Below are positions 27,103 to 36,792 of a DNA stretch of 64,000 nt, in pieces. Position numbers and translations under genes: made by a program. This DNA comes from Paenibacillus tyrphae (GTDB lineage Bacteria; Bacillota; Bacilli; Paenibacillales; NBRC-103111), in NCBI RefSeq assembly GCF_027925525.1, contig NZ_BSDJ01000011.1, forward strand, positions 124,001 to 188,000, written 5' to 3'. The notes under the pieces were generated by a model, which was not told the DNA's origin, made no database searches, and saw nothing but the letters and a program-made list of their open reading frames with translations. Within the stretch, counting starts at the first letter, position 1. The number at the start of each line of letters is the position of its first letter.

Positions 27103-28104
27103 ATGGTTGATGTTCTTTCACAGAATGAGATTGACGCCCTGCTAGCGGCGCTTTCTTCAGGGGAAATGGATGCAGAGGAGCTTAAAAAGGAAGAGACGCA
27201 GAAAAAAATACGGGTGTACGATTTTAAACGTGCCGTGCGTTTCTCCAAGGATCATATCCGAAGCTTAACCCGAATTCATGAAAACTTTGCCCGATATTTG
27301 ACGACATATTTTTCCGCTCAGCTTAGAACCTTTGTCCAGATTAACGTAGTGCAGGTCGAGCAGCTGCCTTATGACGAATTCATCCGGTCCATTCCGAAGA
27401 TGACGATTCTGAACATTTTCGAAGCGGAGCCGCTGGAAGGCCGCATGGTGCTTGAAGTTCACCCGAACGTAGCCTTTGCGATGCTGGACCGGCTGTTAGG
27501 CGGAGCGGGGACATCGCCAACGAAAATCAATGCGTTGACCGAGATCGAGACCATTGTCATCGAACGGATTTTCAGCCGGGCCTTCGACAGTTTGCAGGAA
27601 GCTTGGAAGACGGTTATCGATTTGTCTCCGCGGCTGGAAGCGCTCGAAACGAATCCGCAGTTTATGCAGATCGTATCGCCTAACGAAACGATCGCGCTGA
27701 TCTCGCTCAGCACCAAAATCGGCGACACGACCGGGATGATCAACCTGTGTATTCCGCATGTGGTCATTGAACCGATTATGCCGAGACTGTCGGTGCACCA
27801 TTGGTTCGTTTCCCAGAAAAAAACAAGCGCGCCGGAGGAGCTGACGGCTCTGCAGTCCAGGCTGCATAAAGCGAAACTGCCGATTATCGCGGAACTGGGT
27901 TCTTCCCAAATTTCCGTGAGGGAGTTTTTGAACCTCAACGCTGGGGATGTCATCACGCTAGGCAAATCCGTGAACGAGCCGTTGGACATTCGCATAGGGG
28001 AGAAGTTGAAGTTTTACGGCAGTCCCGGAACGACGCGAGGCAAGCTGGCTGTCCAAATCAGCGAGATTGTCCAAGAAGAAGGAGTGGAAGAGAATGACGA
28101 ATAA
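27103..28104 (+). CDS. fliM: Flagellar motor switch protein FliM
   Basis: A 333-aa C-ring protein. The N-terminal LSQNEIDALLAAL peptide binds phospho-CheY. The middle domain carries the FliM GGxG-type loop (AMLDRLLGGAGTSP). The C-terminal SpoA/FliN-like domain starts near residue 250. The start at 27103 has AAAGGAGGTGA upstream. Its end overlaps fliY by 11 nt. Confidence 0.97.
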   Translation: MVDVLSQNEIDALLAALSSGEMDAEELKKEETQKKIRVYDFKRAVRFSKDHIRSLTRIHENFARYLTTYFSAQLRTFVQINVVQVEQLPYDEFIRSIPKMTILNIFEAEPLEGRMVLEVHPNVAFAMLDRLLGGAGTSPTKINALTEIETIVIERIFSRAFDSLQEAWKTVIDLSPRLEALETNPQFMQIVSPNETIALISLSTKIGDTTGMINLCIPHVVIEPIMPRLSVHHWFVSQKKTSAPEELTALQSRLHKAKLPIIAELGSSQISVREFLNLNAGDVITLGKSVNEPLDIRIGEKLKFYGSPGTTRGKLAVQISEIVQEEGVEENDE

Positions 28105-29359
28105 CAAGGATTATTTGTCTCAAGAAGAGATCGATGCGCTATTGAGACAATCGGGCGATGGCGAATCCTCCGCTATTTCCGAGTTTGTTCCTCAAGTGGA
28201 AGATTATTTGTCTTCTTTGGAGCAAGATGCGCTTGGCGAAATCGGAAACATTACATTCGGAAGCGCGGCCACTGCACTTTCCACCCTGCTTGGGAAAAAG
28301 GTGGATATTACGACGCCGAAAGTATCCATCATCGCTCATTCTGAACTCGCCGACGAGTTTCCGAAGCCGCACGTGGCTGTCCATGTGAACTACGTCGACG
28401 GCTTTCACGGGATCAATCTTTTGGTTATCAAAACCCGGGATGCCCAGGTTATCGCCGATTTGATGATGGGCGGAGACGGAACGGGACAAACGGCAGAGCT
28501 CAGCGAAATTCACATCAGCGCGGTTCAGGAAGCGATGAACCAAATGATGGGTTCGTCCGCTACATCGATGTCGACGATCTTCAACCGGTTTGTCAATATT
28601 TCGCCGCCGGGAATCGACATATTAAATTTAGCGTCAGGGGAAGGAACTGCCTCCCTGCCTCAAGAAGATGTATTTATCAAAATCTCTTTCCGACTGACGA
28701 TCGGCGACCTGATTGATTCGACAATCATGCAGCTGCTGCCGGTCCCTTTCGCCAGAGAGATGGTGTCTACTTTAATGGGAGGTGGAGACGCAATAGAGGA
28801 ACCTGCACCGGCGCCTGCGCAATCCGTGCCCGTTTCCCAACCGGTACCGGAGCAGCCGGCCCATGCCGCGCCAAGCGCTTACGGACAAGATCCTTATTCG
28901 CAGCCTCCGGCAGGGCATCAAGCGCCGCCGCAGCACGGTTATCAGCAGCCGCCGGCGTACCAGCCGCCGATGACTCCGCCTGCAGCGCAAGCTTATCCGC
29001 CGCAGCCGGCCAATTACGGTGTTCCGACGGCTCGGGGAGTGAACGTCCAGCCGGCTCAATTCGCCAATTTCAGTCATCCGCAGCTGTCTCCTGCAGAAGA
29101 TACGAACTTGAATCTGCTGCTGGATATCCCGCTTAAGGTGACCGTCGAACTGGGTCGTACGCATAAGGTCATTAAGGACATTCTTGAATTGTCTCAAGGA
29201 TCGATCATCGAACTGGACAAGCTGGCCGGGGAACCTGTCGATATTTTAGTCAATAACAAATTGATCGCTAAAGGCGAAGTCGTCGTCATTGACGAAAACT
29301 TCGGTGTCCGCGTGACGGATATTGTGAATCAATGGGATCGGATTCAAAAACTACAATAA
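28094..29359 (+). CDS. fliY: Motor switch phosphatase FliY
   Basis: A 421-aa fusion of a CheC-like phosphatase and a FliN-type C-ring domain. The N-terminal LSQEEIDALLRQSG is a CheY-P docking peptide. Two phosphatase half-sites follow: EIGNITFGSAATAL and EAMNQMMGSSATSMS. A Pro/Gln/Tyr-rich linker spans about residues 230-335. The SpoA domain near 345-415 contains NLLLDIPLKVTVELGRT. FliY both builds the switch and dephosphorylates CheY-P. The start at 28094 has AAGGAG upstream. Confidence 0.97.
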   Translation: MTNNKDYLSQEEIDALLRQSGDGESSAISEFVPQVEDYLSSLEQDALGEIGNITFGSAATALSTLLGKKVDITTPKVSIIAHSELADEFPKPHVAVHVNYVDGFHGINLLVIKTRDAQVIADLMMGGDGTGQTAELSEIHISAVQEAMNQMMGSSATSMSTIFNRFVNISPPGIDILNLASGEGTASLPQEDVFIKISFRLTIGDLIDSTIMQLLPVPFAREMVSTLMGGGDAIEEPAPAPAQSVPVSQPVPEQPAHAAPSAYGQDPYSQPPAGHQAPPQHGYQQPPAYQPPMTPPAAQAYPPQPANYGVPTARGVNVQPAQFANFSHPQLSPAEDTNLNLLLDIPLKVTVELGRTHKVIKDILELSQGSIIELDKLAGEPVDILVNNKLIAKGEVVVIDENFGVRVTDIVNQWDRIQKLQ

Positions 29360-29409
29360 TAATCAACCAACAAGATTACTTAAGCATCCTATAGGAGGAA
29401 TGGTTACCC

Positions 29410-29772
29410 ATGGCAAACCGCATTTTGATTGTAGACGACGCAGCATTTATGAGAATGATGATTCGCGATATTTTAACGAAAAACGGCTATGAAGTTGTTG
29501 GAGAAGCAAACGACGGCGCACAAGCGATTGAAAAATTTAAAGAGCTCCGCCCCGATCTGGTTACGATGGACATCACGATGCCGGAAATGGACGGTATCCA
29601 TGCGCTTAAAGAAATCAAGAAGCTTGATGGAAATGCCAAGGTCATTATGTGCTCCGCTATGGGGCAGCAGGCTATGGTTATCGATGCGATCCAGGCAGGC
29701 GCCAAAGATTTCATCGTGAAGCCGTTTCAGGCGGACCGTGTTATTGAAGCGATTAAGAAAACCTTGGGATAA
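29410..29772 (+). CDS. cheY: Chemotaxis response regulator CheY
   Basis: A 120-aa single receiver domain. The acidic pocket is Asp9/Asp10 (ILIVDDAAFMR), the phosphoacceptor is Asp54 in VTMDITMPEMDG, and the conserved Lys is in DFIVKPFQADR near residue 104. Phosphorylated by CheA, it binds FliM and FliY to change rotation. AGGAGG precedes the ATG. Its place between fliY and fliO matches B. subtilis. Confidence 0.98.
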   Translation: MANRILIVDDAAFMRMMIRDILTKNGYEVVGEANDGAQAIEKFKELRPDLVTMDITMPEMDGIHALKEIKKLDGNAKVIMCSAMGQQAMVIDAIQAGAKDFIVKPFQADRVIEAIKKTLG

Positions 29773-29824
29773 TTTCAACCAAGGGTTAAACGATGGGTCT
29801 TGCGCAAATTGAAAGGAAAGTGAA

Positions 29825-30478
29825 ATGTTGAGAAGACTCATAGCCAAGTTATCATCCGGTGTTGCCATGGTTTGGATGCAAACAGCAGTATGGCCTGCTG
29901 CTGTTTGTTTTGCGGAATCGGAAAACCCGGCCCCCTCTGGGGCGGGAATGCTGGGAACACCGGATCGGCTTGTAACGGAAGGTAGTTCAGGGGGCACGTT
30001 CTGGATGATCTTCCAAGTCCTTTTTTTTCTACTACTTATTATCGGAATTTTTCTGGTCATCGTGAAGATGATTTCGCAGAAAAATAAATTTTTATCCGGG
30101 CGGTCGATACGTTCTTTGGGCGGATTGCCGCTCGGACAAAATAAATCGATTCAAGTAGTCGAAATTGGCCGTTCGCTTTATATCGTCGGAGTAGGGGAGA
30201 ACATTCAACTGCTCGAAAAGATCGAAGATGAAACCGAAGTCGCTTTGATTACGGAACTGATGTCTTCCGGTCCGGCGTTTGCAGGCCCGACCTTCGATTC
30301 CATCGGAGGCTGGCTCAAAAAGCTTCGCAACAAGCCGGCAGTCGAAGAAGATATGGAAGTGACAGCCTCGTTCCAAGAGGTGTTTCACACGAAAATCCAG
30401 CATATGTCGGATCAGAAGAAACATATGGAGCAGCTGCTCAAGCAAGACACTAATTCAGATCGGTTGAATGATAAATGA
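29825..30478 (+). CDS. fliO: Flagellar export protein FliO/FliZ
   Basis: A 217-aa protein with a probable signal or first hydrophobic segment (about residues 10-30). A strong transmembrane helix lies at about 60-80 (MIFQVLFFLLLIIGIFLVIV), followed by a cytoplasmic FliO domain with IRSLGGLPLGQNKSIQVVEIG. FliO assists assembly of the FliP ring, and fliP follows. The gene overlaps fliP by 4 nt. The B. subtilis counterpart is named fliZ, so either symbol is in use. Confidence 0.9.
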   Translation: MLRRLIAKLSSGVAMVWMQTAVWPAAVCFAESENPAPSGAGMLGTPDRLVTEGSSGGTFWMIFQVLFFLLLIIGIFLVIVKMISQKNKFLSGRSIRSLGGLPLGQNKSIQVVEIGRSLYIVGVGENIQLLEKIEDETEVALITELMSSGPAFAGPTFDSIGGWLKKLRNKPAVEEDMEVTASFQEVFHTKIQHMSDQKKHMEQLLKQDTNSDRLNDK

Positions 30479-31239
30479 TGAAATTCAATAAAAGGCTCAT
30501 TTTCCTGCTGATTCTTCTTGTTCTGTGCGGTTCGCTCGCAAGCCCTGCCTATGCGGCCGATCCGATTCCCGGAATCAACATCGATATCGGAACATCCGAC
30601 AATCCGCAGGGGGCCTCGAGCGCCATTACCATCGTGCTGCTGATTACCATACTCAGCATCGCTCCGGCCATTCTGATCATGATGACCAGCTTTACCCGAA
30701 TCGTTATCGTGCTCGGCTTTGTCCGGACGTCGCTCGGTACGCAGCAAATGCCGCCGAACCAAATGCTGATCGGTCTTGCGTTATTTCTGACCTTTTTCAT
30801 CATGGCGCCAACGCTTGGAGACATCAACCAAACGGCTGTGCAGCCTTATCTTAAAGGCGAGCTGACCCAGACGGCAGCGCTGGAGAAAGCATCCGTTTCA
30901 ATCAAGAAGTTCATGTTTCAGCATACGCGGGAGAAAGACTTGAAGCTGTTCCTGGATTACACCAAGGCGCCACGGCCTAGCGGAGTGGAAGATACGCCGC
31001 TTACGTCGCTTGTACCCGCTTATGCGATTAGCGAGTTAAAGACGGCGTTTCAGATGGGCTTTATGATCTTCATTCCGTTTTTGGTCATTGATATGGTTAT
31101 TGCCAGTACGCTGATGGCGATGGGGATGATGATGCTGCCGCCGGTAATGATTTCGTTGCCGTTCAAAATCTTGCTGTTCATTCTTGTGGACGGTTGGTAT
31201 CTCGTCGTTCGTTCGCTTCTGCTCAGTTACAATACATAG
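30475..31239 (+). CDS. fliP: Flagellar export gate protein FliP
   Basis: A 254-aa core export-gate subunit with an N-terminal signal peptide ending near AYA and four membrane segments. The family signature is complete: IVLLITILSIAPAILIMMTSFTRI, the segment FVRTSLGTQQMPPNQMLIGLALFLTFF, and LVPAYAISELKTAFQMGF. It forms the FliP5-FliQ4-FliR1 pore. Two adjacent ATG codons (30475, 30478) are possible starts; the first overlaps the fliO stop. Confidence 0.97.
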   Translation: MMKFNKRLIFLLILLVLCGSLASPAYAADPIPGINIDIGTSDNPQGASSAITIVLLITILSIAPAILIMMTSFTRIVIVLGFVRTSLGTQQMPPNQMLIGLALFLTFFIMAPTLGDINQTAVQPYLKGELTQTAALEKASVSIKKFMFQHTREKDLKLFLDYTKAPRPSGVEDTPLTSLVPAYAISELKTAFQMGFMIFIPFLVIDMVIASTLMAMGMMMLPPVMISLPFKILLFILVDGWYLVVRSLLLSYNT

Positions 31240-31264
31240 ACGGACCAGCCGGGAGGAGAGCGCA

Positions 31265-31534
31265 TTGAGCTCGGAATTTGTAATCAGATTAGCCGGAGAA
31301 GCGGTATACACCACGCTTAAAGCCAGCGCTCCGATGATGGTGCTGGCGCTGGCAGTCGGCTTGATCATCAGTGTATTTCAAGCGACAACGCAAATCCAGG
31401 AGCAGACCCTTGCCTTTGTTCCGAAAATCGTCGTTGTGCTGCTTGCGATACTTATATTCGGTCCTTGGATACTGACGACACTCGTTGATTTTACCTATAA
31501 TCTGTTGAATAACCTGTATAAATACGTGGGATAG
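31265..31534 (+). CDS. fliQ: Flagellar export gate protein FliQ
   Basis: An 89-aa two-helix membrane protein. The core GLIISVFQATTQIQEQTLAFVPKIV is the family hallmark. The start is TTG at 31265, giving MSSEFVIRLAG, which matches B. subtilis FliQ exactly in register. GGGAGGAG lies 8 nt upstream. It is too short to stand out without its neighbours, but it sits in the fixed fliP-fliQ-fliR order. Confidence 0.95.
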   Translation: MSSEFVIRLAGEAVYTTLKASAPMMVLALAVGLIISVFQATTQIQEQTLAFVPKIVVVLLAILIFGPWILTTLVDFTYNLLNNLYKYVG

Positions 31535-31537
31535 GTT

Positions 31538-32329
31538 GTGGGTGAAATGGAGTGGGTTTTGCAGTATCTTCCCGGATTTTTGTTGTTTTTTTGTCGGATT
31601 TCTTCGTTTTTTGTCATAGCACCCGTATTTGCGGCTCGTAATGTGCCGATGCAGCTGAAGGTAGGGCTATCGTTTTTCGTTGCTTTCATTACGTTCTTCA
31701 GTATCGGGTTGACGACGCCGGTGGCTATGGATTCGCTGTATATTCTTTCCGTTTTCCGGGAAGTGTTTGTGGGACTAAGCCTCGGGTTTATAGCGTATAT
31801 GTTCTTTCAGGTCGTTCAGATCTCGGGTGCGTTCATCGACCTTCAAATGGGGTTCGGTATAGCGAACGTAATCGATCCGCTGACAGGAGCGCAAAGTCCG
31901 ATTTTGGGTAACCTGAAGTACATGATCGCCATGCTGTTGTTTTTAAGCTTCAACGGTCATCATTACTTGCTCGAAGGAATTATGCGAAGCTACGAATGGA
32001 TTCCTTTGAATAACGAGTTGTTTGTAAAAAATTATAACGGTCAGCTTTCGGACTTTGTGCTGAAGACGTTCTCTCAAGTATTCGCGATTAGCTTTCAAAT
32101 GGCGGCGCCGCTTGTCGTCGCGATGTTTCTGACCGATGTCGGTCTTGGGCTTCTCGCTCGGGTAGCCCCGCAGTTCAACATTTTCGTCATCGGGATACCG
32201 GTGAAGATTATCGTTGGTTTTATTCTGCTGCTTCTCTTGTTTCCAGGATACGAATTGATCTACAAAGAGAAATTCTCAACTATGCTGGAAACGATGGCCA
32301 AGTTTTTCGGATTGTTCGCTGGCAGTTAG
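31538..32329 (+). CDS. fliR: Flagellar export gate protein FliR
   Basis: A 263-aa integral membrane protein with about six hydrophobic helices (GFLLFFCRISSFFVIAPVFA near the start; VIGIPVKIIVGFILLLLLFPG near the end). The conserved motif GFGIANVIDPLTGAQSPILG is present. One copy completes the FliPQR pore. The start may be GTG at 31538 or ATG at 31547; the choice changes only three residues. Confidence 0.95.
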   Translation: MGEMEWVLQYLPGFLLFFCRISSFFVIAPVFAARNVPMQLKVGLSFFVAFITFFSIGLTTPVAMDSLYILSVFREVFVGLSLGFIAYMFFQVVQISGAFIDLQMGFGIANVIDPLTGAQSPILGNLKYMIAMLLFLSFNGHHYLLEGIMRSYEWIPLNNELFVKNYNGQLSDFVLKTFSQVFAISFQMAAPLVVAMFLTDVGLGLLARVAPQFNIFVIGIPVKIIVGFILLLLLFPGYELIYKEKFSTMLETMAKFFGLFAGS

Positions 32330-32347
32330 CGCGTGAGGAGGCAGGCC

Positions 32348-33439
32348 GTGGCTGCATTACGTTTAAAGCTGGATTTGCAATTGTTCTCGGGAGAGAAAAC
32401 GGAAGCGGCGACGCCTAAGAAAAAACAAGAAGCCCGCAAAAAAGGGCAAGTGGCCAAAAGCATGGAAGTGCCGGCCGCCTTCATCTTGTTTTTCTCCTTC
32501 TTATCGTTTTTCTTGTTCGGAGGCTACATGAAAGAGCGACTCGTCGGTTTGTTTCGCTCGATTTTCATCGACTTTCTCAATATGAATGTCACCATGGACA
32601 ACAGTATGGTCTTATTCGAAAAGATCGCCACACAAATGTTTTTAATTCTCGGTCCGATTTTTTTAATCTCGATGGTCATCGGCGTTGTCGGAAATTATGT
32701 GCAGATCGGTTTTTTGTTTACAGGCGAACCGCTCATGATGAAGTTCAGCAAAATTAACCCTCTCGAAGGGGCAAAGCGGCTGTTCTCCATGCGGGCTATC
32801 GTCGATTTTCTCAAATCGGTGCTCAAGATGACGGTCATCGGTGTGGTTGTTTATTCGACCCTAATGGCGGAAAAGGACAACATCTTGCAGCTTGCCCGGC
32901 TGCCACTGGAAGAAATTATCGCTTTCACCGCTTCCTTGACACTGCAGCTTGGGATTAAAATCGGATTGATCTTGATCGTCATGGCAATTTTGGATTACAT
33001 ATATCAGCGTTACGAGCATGAGAAGAGCTTGCGGATGTCCAAGCAGGATATTAAAGACGAATATAAGAAAACGGAAGGGGATCCGCTGATTAAAGGTAAA
33101 ATCCGCGAGAAGCAGCGCCGTATGGCACTGCAGCGGATGATGCAGGACGTTCCTAAAGCGGACGTCGTCATCACGAACCCGACGCACTTTGCCGTCGCGC
33201 TTCAATACGATGCCTCCAAGATGCAGGCGCCTACCGTTATCGCCAAGGGGACCGATTACATCGCCTTGAAGATAAGGCAGATTGCCAAGGATAACGGCAT
33301 CATAACGATGGAAAACAAACCGCTCGCCCGCGCGTTATACGCGCAGGTTGAGATCGGAGAATCGATACCGGCCGATATGTTTCAGGCCGTAGCCGAGGTG
33401 CTGGCATACGTATACAAAGTTAAAGGAAAAGCGAACTAA
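32348..33439 (+). CDS. flhB: Flagellar export switch protein FlhB
   Basis: A 363-aa FlhB. The N-terminus GEKTEAATPKKKQEARKKGQ, four membrane helices and the cytoplasmic autocleaving domain are intact. The cleavage site NPTH is in DVVITNPTHFAVAL (near residue 275). FlhB switches export specificity when FliK signals that the hook is complete. The GTG at 32348 is chosen because GAGGAGG ends 6 nt before it and the product starts like known FlhB proteins; the upstream GTG at 32333 lacks a ribosome site. Confidence 0.97.
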   Translation: MAALRLKLDLQLFSGEKTEAATPKKKQEARKKGQVAKSMEVPAAFILFFSFLSFFLFGGYMKERLVGLFRSIFIDFLNMNVTMDNSMVLFEKIATQMFLILGPIFLISMVIGVVGNYVQIGFLFTGEPLMMKFSKINPLEGAKRLFSMRAIVDFLKSVLKMTVIGVVVYSTLMAEKDNILQLARLPLEEIIAFTASLTLQLGIKIGLILIVMAILDYIYQRYEHEKSLRMSKQDIKDEYKKTEGDPLIKGKIREKQRRMALQRMMQDVPKADVVITNPTHFAVALQYDASKMQAPTVIAKGTDYIALKIRQIAKDNGIITMENKPLARALYAQVEIGESIPADMFQAVAEVLAYVYKVKGKAN

Positions 33440-33463
33440 TCCCGGAAAGGAGGACACCCTGCA

Positions 33464-35497
33464 ATGAAAGCAAAAGACCTGGTCGTGCTGATCGGCGTGA
33501 TCGGCATCGTTCTGATGATGGTCGTCCCGCTGCCGATATGGTTGCTGGATGTCCTGCTGATTATTAACATATCGGCTGCTCTCATGATCATTTTGATCGG
33601 CATGAACACACAGGATGCGCTTCAGTTCTCCATCTTTCCGTCGCTCCTGCTCATCACCACCTTGTTCCGGCTTGCGCTGAACGTATCGACAACCAGAAAC
33701 ATTTTGGCCCATGGGGACGCGGGCAACGTGGTCAGCACCTTCGGATCGTTCGTTGCCCAAGGCAACATTGTCGTCGGCTTTGTGGTCTTTATCATTTTGG
33801 TGCTGGTGCAGTTTATCGTCATTACCAAAGGCTCGGAGCGGGTTGCCGAGGTAGCCGCACGGTTTACGCTCGACGCGATGCCGGGGAAACAAATGAGTAT
33901 CGACGCGGATTTGAACGCAGGGCTGATCAACGAACAGCAGGCCAGAGAACGACGCGAGAAAATCTCACGCGAGGCCGACTTTTACGGCGCTATGGACGGT
34001 GCGAGCAAATTCGTCAAAGGGGATGCGATCGCCGGCATTATCATGCTGCTGATCAATATCATCGGCGGCTTGATTATTGGAATGGCGATGAAAGGGATGT
34101 CGCTTAAGGATGCGGGATCGCTGTATTCGATCCTGACGATCGGGGACGGTCTCGTCAGCCAAATTCCGGCGCTGCTGATCTCTACGGCAGCGGGGATTAT
34201 CGTGACGAGGGCGGCATCCGAAGGAAACTTGGCGCACGACTTGACATCGCAAATCTTTTCTTATCCGAAGCTGCTTTATATTGTAGCGGGAACGATTACG
34301 GCGCTGGGCATTTTCACGCCGATCCATCTGATCACTACATTGCCGATCGCTGCCGTGCTGGCATTCGCAGCTTACAAGATGCAGCAGACCATGAACCGCA
34401 AGCAAGCTGCTGAAGTCCAGCTTGAGGAGGAACAGCAAATCGAAGAAGTACGAAGCCCCGAAAGTGTCATCGGCTTGCTGCAGGTCGATCCGATCGAGTT
34501 CGAGTTCGGATACGGACTTATCCCGCTGGCGGATACGCAGCAGGGCGGCGACCTGCTCGATCGCGTCATTCTCATTCGCAGACAGTGCGCGCTCGAGCTC
34601 GGAATCGTCGTACCGGTAATCCGGATTCGCGATAACATTCAACTGCGCCCGAACGAATATGTCATTAAGATTAAAGGCAATACGGTCGCGCGCGGCGATT
34701 TGTTACTCGGCCACTACTTGGCAATGAGTCCGGGAATCGACGACGATTCGATTACAGGGATCGATACGCTGGAGCCGGCTTTCGGGCTGCCGGCGCTATG
34801 GATTGACGAACAGACCAAGGAACGGGCCGAGCTTTCCGGCTACACGGTCGTCGATCCGCCATCCGTTGTCGCGACGCATTTGACGGAAATTATTAAGAAG
34901 CATGCTCACGAGCTGCTGGGCCGCCAAGAAACGAAGGCGCTTATCGAGAATGTCAAGGAGCATCACCCGGCACTGGTCGACGATTTAATCCCGAACGTAC
35001 TGTCGATCGGCGACGTGCAAAAAGTGCTGGTCAAGCTGCTTCGCGAAAAAATATCCGTCCGCGATCTCGTCACCATTCTGGAGACGCTTGCCGATTACGG
35101 CACATATACGAAGGATCCGGAAGTGCTGACGGAATATGTCCGGCAGGGCTTGTCCAGACAAATTACGCAGCAGTACACGACCGGCGGCGAATCGCTGAAA
35201 GTCATTACCGTAGGGCCGACGCTCGAGAAAAAAATTGCGGAATCGGTACAGCAATCGGATCAGGGCAGCTACCTCGCGCTCGATCCGACGTCCAGCCAAG
35301 TGATCTATCAGAAGGTTACCGATCAAGTCACCAAGCTGCTTCAAGCAGGACAGCAGCCGATCGTTCTTACCTCGCCCACCATTCGCATGTACTTAAGGCA
35401 GCTGCTCGAACGCACCATGCAGGACATTCCGGTTTTATCTTACAGCGAGCTTGAACCGAGCGTTGAAATTCAGAGCATGGGGGTTGTCAATCTATGA
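33464..35497 (+). CDS. flhA: Flagellar export gate protein FlhA
   Basis: A 677-aa export-gate protein. Eight membrane helices fill the first 320 residues, with the FHIPEP-type loop (TLFRLALNVSTTRNIL and MPGKQMSIDADLNAGLI). The large cytoplasmic C-terminal domain forms the nonameric docking ring for FliJ and chaperones. AAAGGAGGA lies upstream. The stop overlaps the flhF start by 4 nt. Confidence 0.98.
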   Translation: MKAKDLVVLIGVIGIVLMMVVPLPIWLLDVLLIINISAALMIILIGMNTQDALQFSIFPSLLLITTLFRLALNVSTTRNILAHGDAGNVVSTFGSFVAQGNIVVGFVVFIILVLVQFIVITKGSERVAEVAARFTLDAMPGKQMSIDADLNAGLINEQQARERREKISREADFYGAMDGASKFVKGDAIAGIIMLLINIIGGLIIGMAMKGMSLKDAGSLYSILTIGDGLVSQIPALLISTAAGIIVTRAASEGNLAHDLTSQIFSYPKLLYIVAGTITALGIFTPIHLITTLPIAAVLAFAAYKMQQTMNRKQAAEVQLEEEQQIEEVRSPESVIGLLQVDPIEFEFGYGLIPLADTQQGGDLLDRVILIRRQCALELGIVVPVIRIRDNIQLRPNEYVIKIKGNTVARGDLLLGHYLAMSPGIDDDSITGIDTLEPAFGLPALWIDEQTKERAELSGYTVVDPPSVVATHLTEIIKKHAHELLGRQETKALIENVKEHHPALVDDLIPNVLSIGDVQKVLVKLLREKISVRDLVTILETLADYGTYTKDPEVLTEYVRQGLSRQITQQYTTGGESLKVITVGPTLEKKIAESVQQSDQGSYLALDPTSSQVIYQKVTDQVTKLLQAGQQPIVLTSPTIRMYLRQLLERTMQDIPVLSYSELEPSVEIQSMGVVNL

Positions 35498-36792
35498 GAG
35501 TGAAGCGATATGTCGTAGACTCCATGCCGGATGCCCTGCAAAAAATTCGCACGGACCTCGGGAAAGACGCTGTCATCATCAATACGAAAGAAATTCGTTC
35601 CGGCGGATTTCTCGGCATGTTTTCGAAGAAAAAGATCGAAGTGATCGCTGCCACGGATTCCGCAGCCGGAAGCGGACAGCCGGCTTCCGGCAAGTCGGCG
35701 ACCGCTACGTTAGCGAAGCCGGTCGCCCCGGCGGCGACTTCGCTTGTGGGTAGTCCGACAGCGGCTACAGCTTACGGGATGCAGCGTGACCGGGAGCGGG
35801 AAGCGCAGCCGGCGCTGTCGTTTCCCGAAGTGCCGGACGTGCTCCCGGCAAGCCCGCCTCCTCAGGCCGCACCTGTTAGGGCACAGCCGGCATCCGTCAG
35901 CAGCAGAGCCAAGGAAGATACGCTGCTTGAAGAGATCAAGCAAATGAAAGAAATGATGCAGAAGCTTTCTTCACAGCGTATGCCGGAGGCAGCCCAAGAT
36001 CCGGTTTTAGTGGAACTGGAGTGCCGGCTGCTCGATCAGGAGATCGACTCGCAGATGGTTCAGGAGCTTCTGGCCCGGGTAGCGGAGGAAGCCGAAGCCG
36101 AGGACGTTCCGATCACGGAACAATTCGCAGTCCATTCGCTCCGGATGCAGCTCCAAACGCTGCTTCAGTCTCAGGGCGGCAAAGGGATCGCTTCCGATAC
36201 CCGAATCGCTCATTTTGTCGGGCCTACGGGCGTCGGTAAAACGACGACGATTGCCAAGCTGGCTGCCGAACAAGTGCTGAAGCATCGCCGCAAGGTCGGG
36301 TTCATCACCTCGGATACGTATCGCATCGCCGCGGTGGAGCAGCTCAAGACGTATGCTACCATTTTGAACGTGCCGCTTGAGGTTGTCTTTTCTCCGCTGG
36401 ATTTGAACAAGGCACTCGAGAATTTGAAAGACTGCGATCTTATTTTTATGGATACGGCCGGTCGGAACTTCCGCAACGAAATGTACGTTTCGGAGCTGAA
36501 CGCGCTGCTTCAATCCGGAGGGAAGAGCGAAACGTTTCTGGTGCTCAGCTTAACGACCAAATATAAAGATATGAAGGCCATTACGCACAACTTCAGCAAG
36601 TTCAAATTAGATAAAGTATTGTTCACGAAAAAGGACGAGACCGATTCGTACGGCGCCGTCGTTAACCTGATCCGCGATTTTGGATTGCATACTTCTTATA
36701 TCGCCAACGGACAGAGCGTTCCCGACGATATCGAGGAGTTGAACGAGAGGCAGCTGATCGATTGGATTCTGGAGGATAACACCCATGAATGA
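35494..36792 (+). CDS. flhF: Flagellar placement GTPase FlhF
   Basis: A 432-aa SRP-type GTPase. The B region (MRVKRYVVDSMPDALQKIR) is N-terminal, followed by a Pro/Ala-rich linker (about 60-150), the N helices, and the G domain with P-loop [15 protein letters not shown] near residue 242 and DTAGRNFRNEMY for G3. FlhF sets the site and number of flagella together with FlhG, encoded next. It overlaps flhA by 4 nt and flhG by 8 nt. Confidence 0.96.
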   Translation: MRVKRYVVDSMPDALQKIRTDLGKDAVIINTKEIRSGGFLGMFSKKKIEVIAATDSAAGSGQPASGKSATATLAKPVAPAATSLVGSPTAATAYGMQRDREREAQPALSFPEVPDVLPASPPPQAAPVRAQPASVSSRAKEDTLLEEIKQMKEMMQKLSSQRMPEAAQDPVLVELECRLLDQEIDSQMVQELLARVAEEAEAEDVPITEQFAVHSLRMQLQTLLQSQGGKGIASDTRIAHFVGPTGVGKTTTIAKLAAEQVLKHRRKVGFITSDTYRIAAVEQLKTYATILNVPLEVVFSPLDLNKALENLKDCDLIFMDTAGRNFRNEMYVSELNALLQSGGKSETFLVLSLTTKYKDMKAITHNFSKFKLDKVLFTKKDETDSYGAVVNLIRDFGLHTSYIANGQSVPDDIEELNERQLIDWILEDNTHE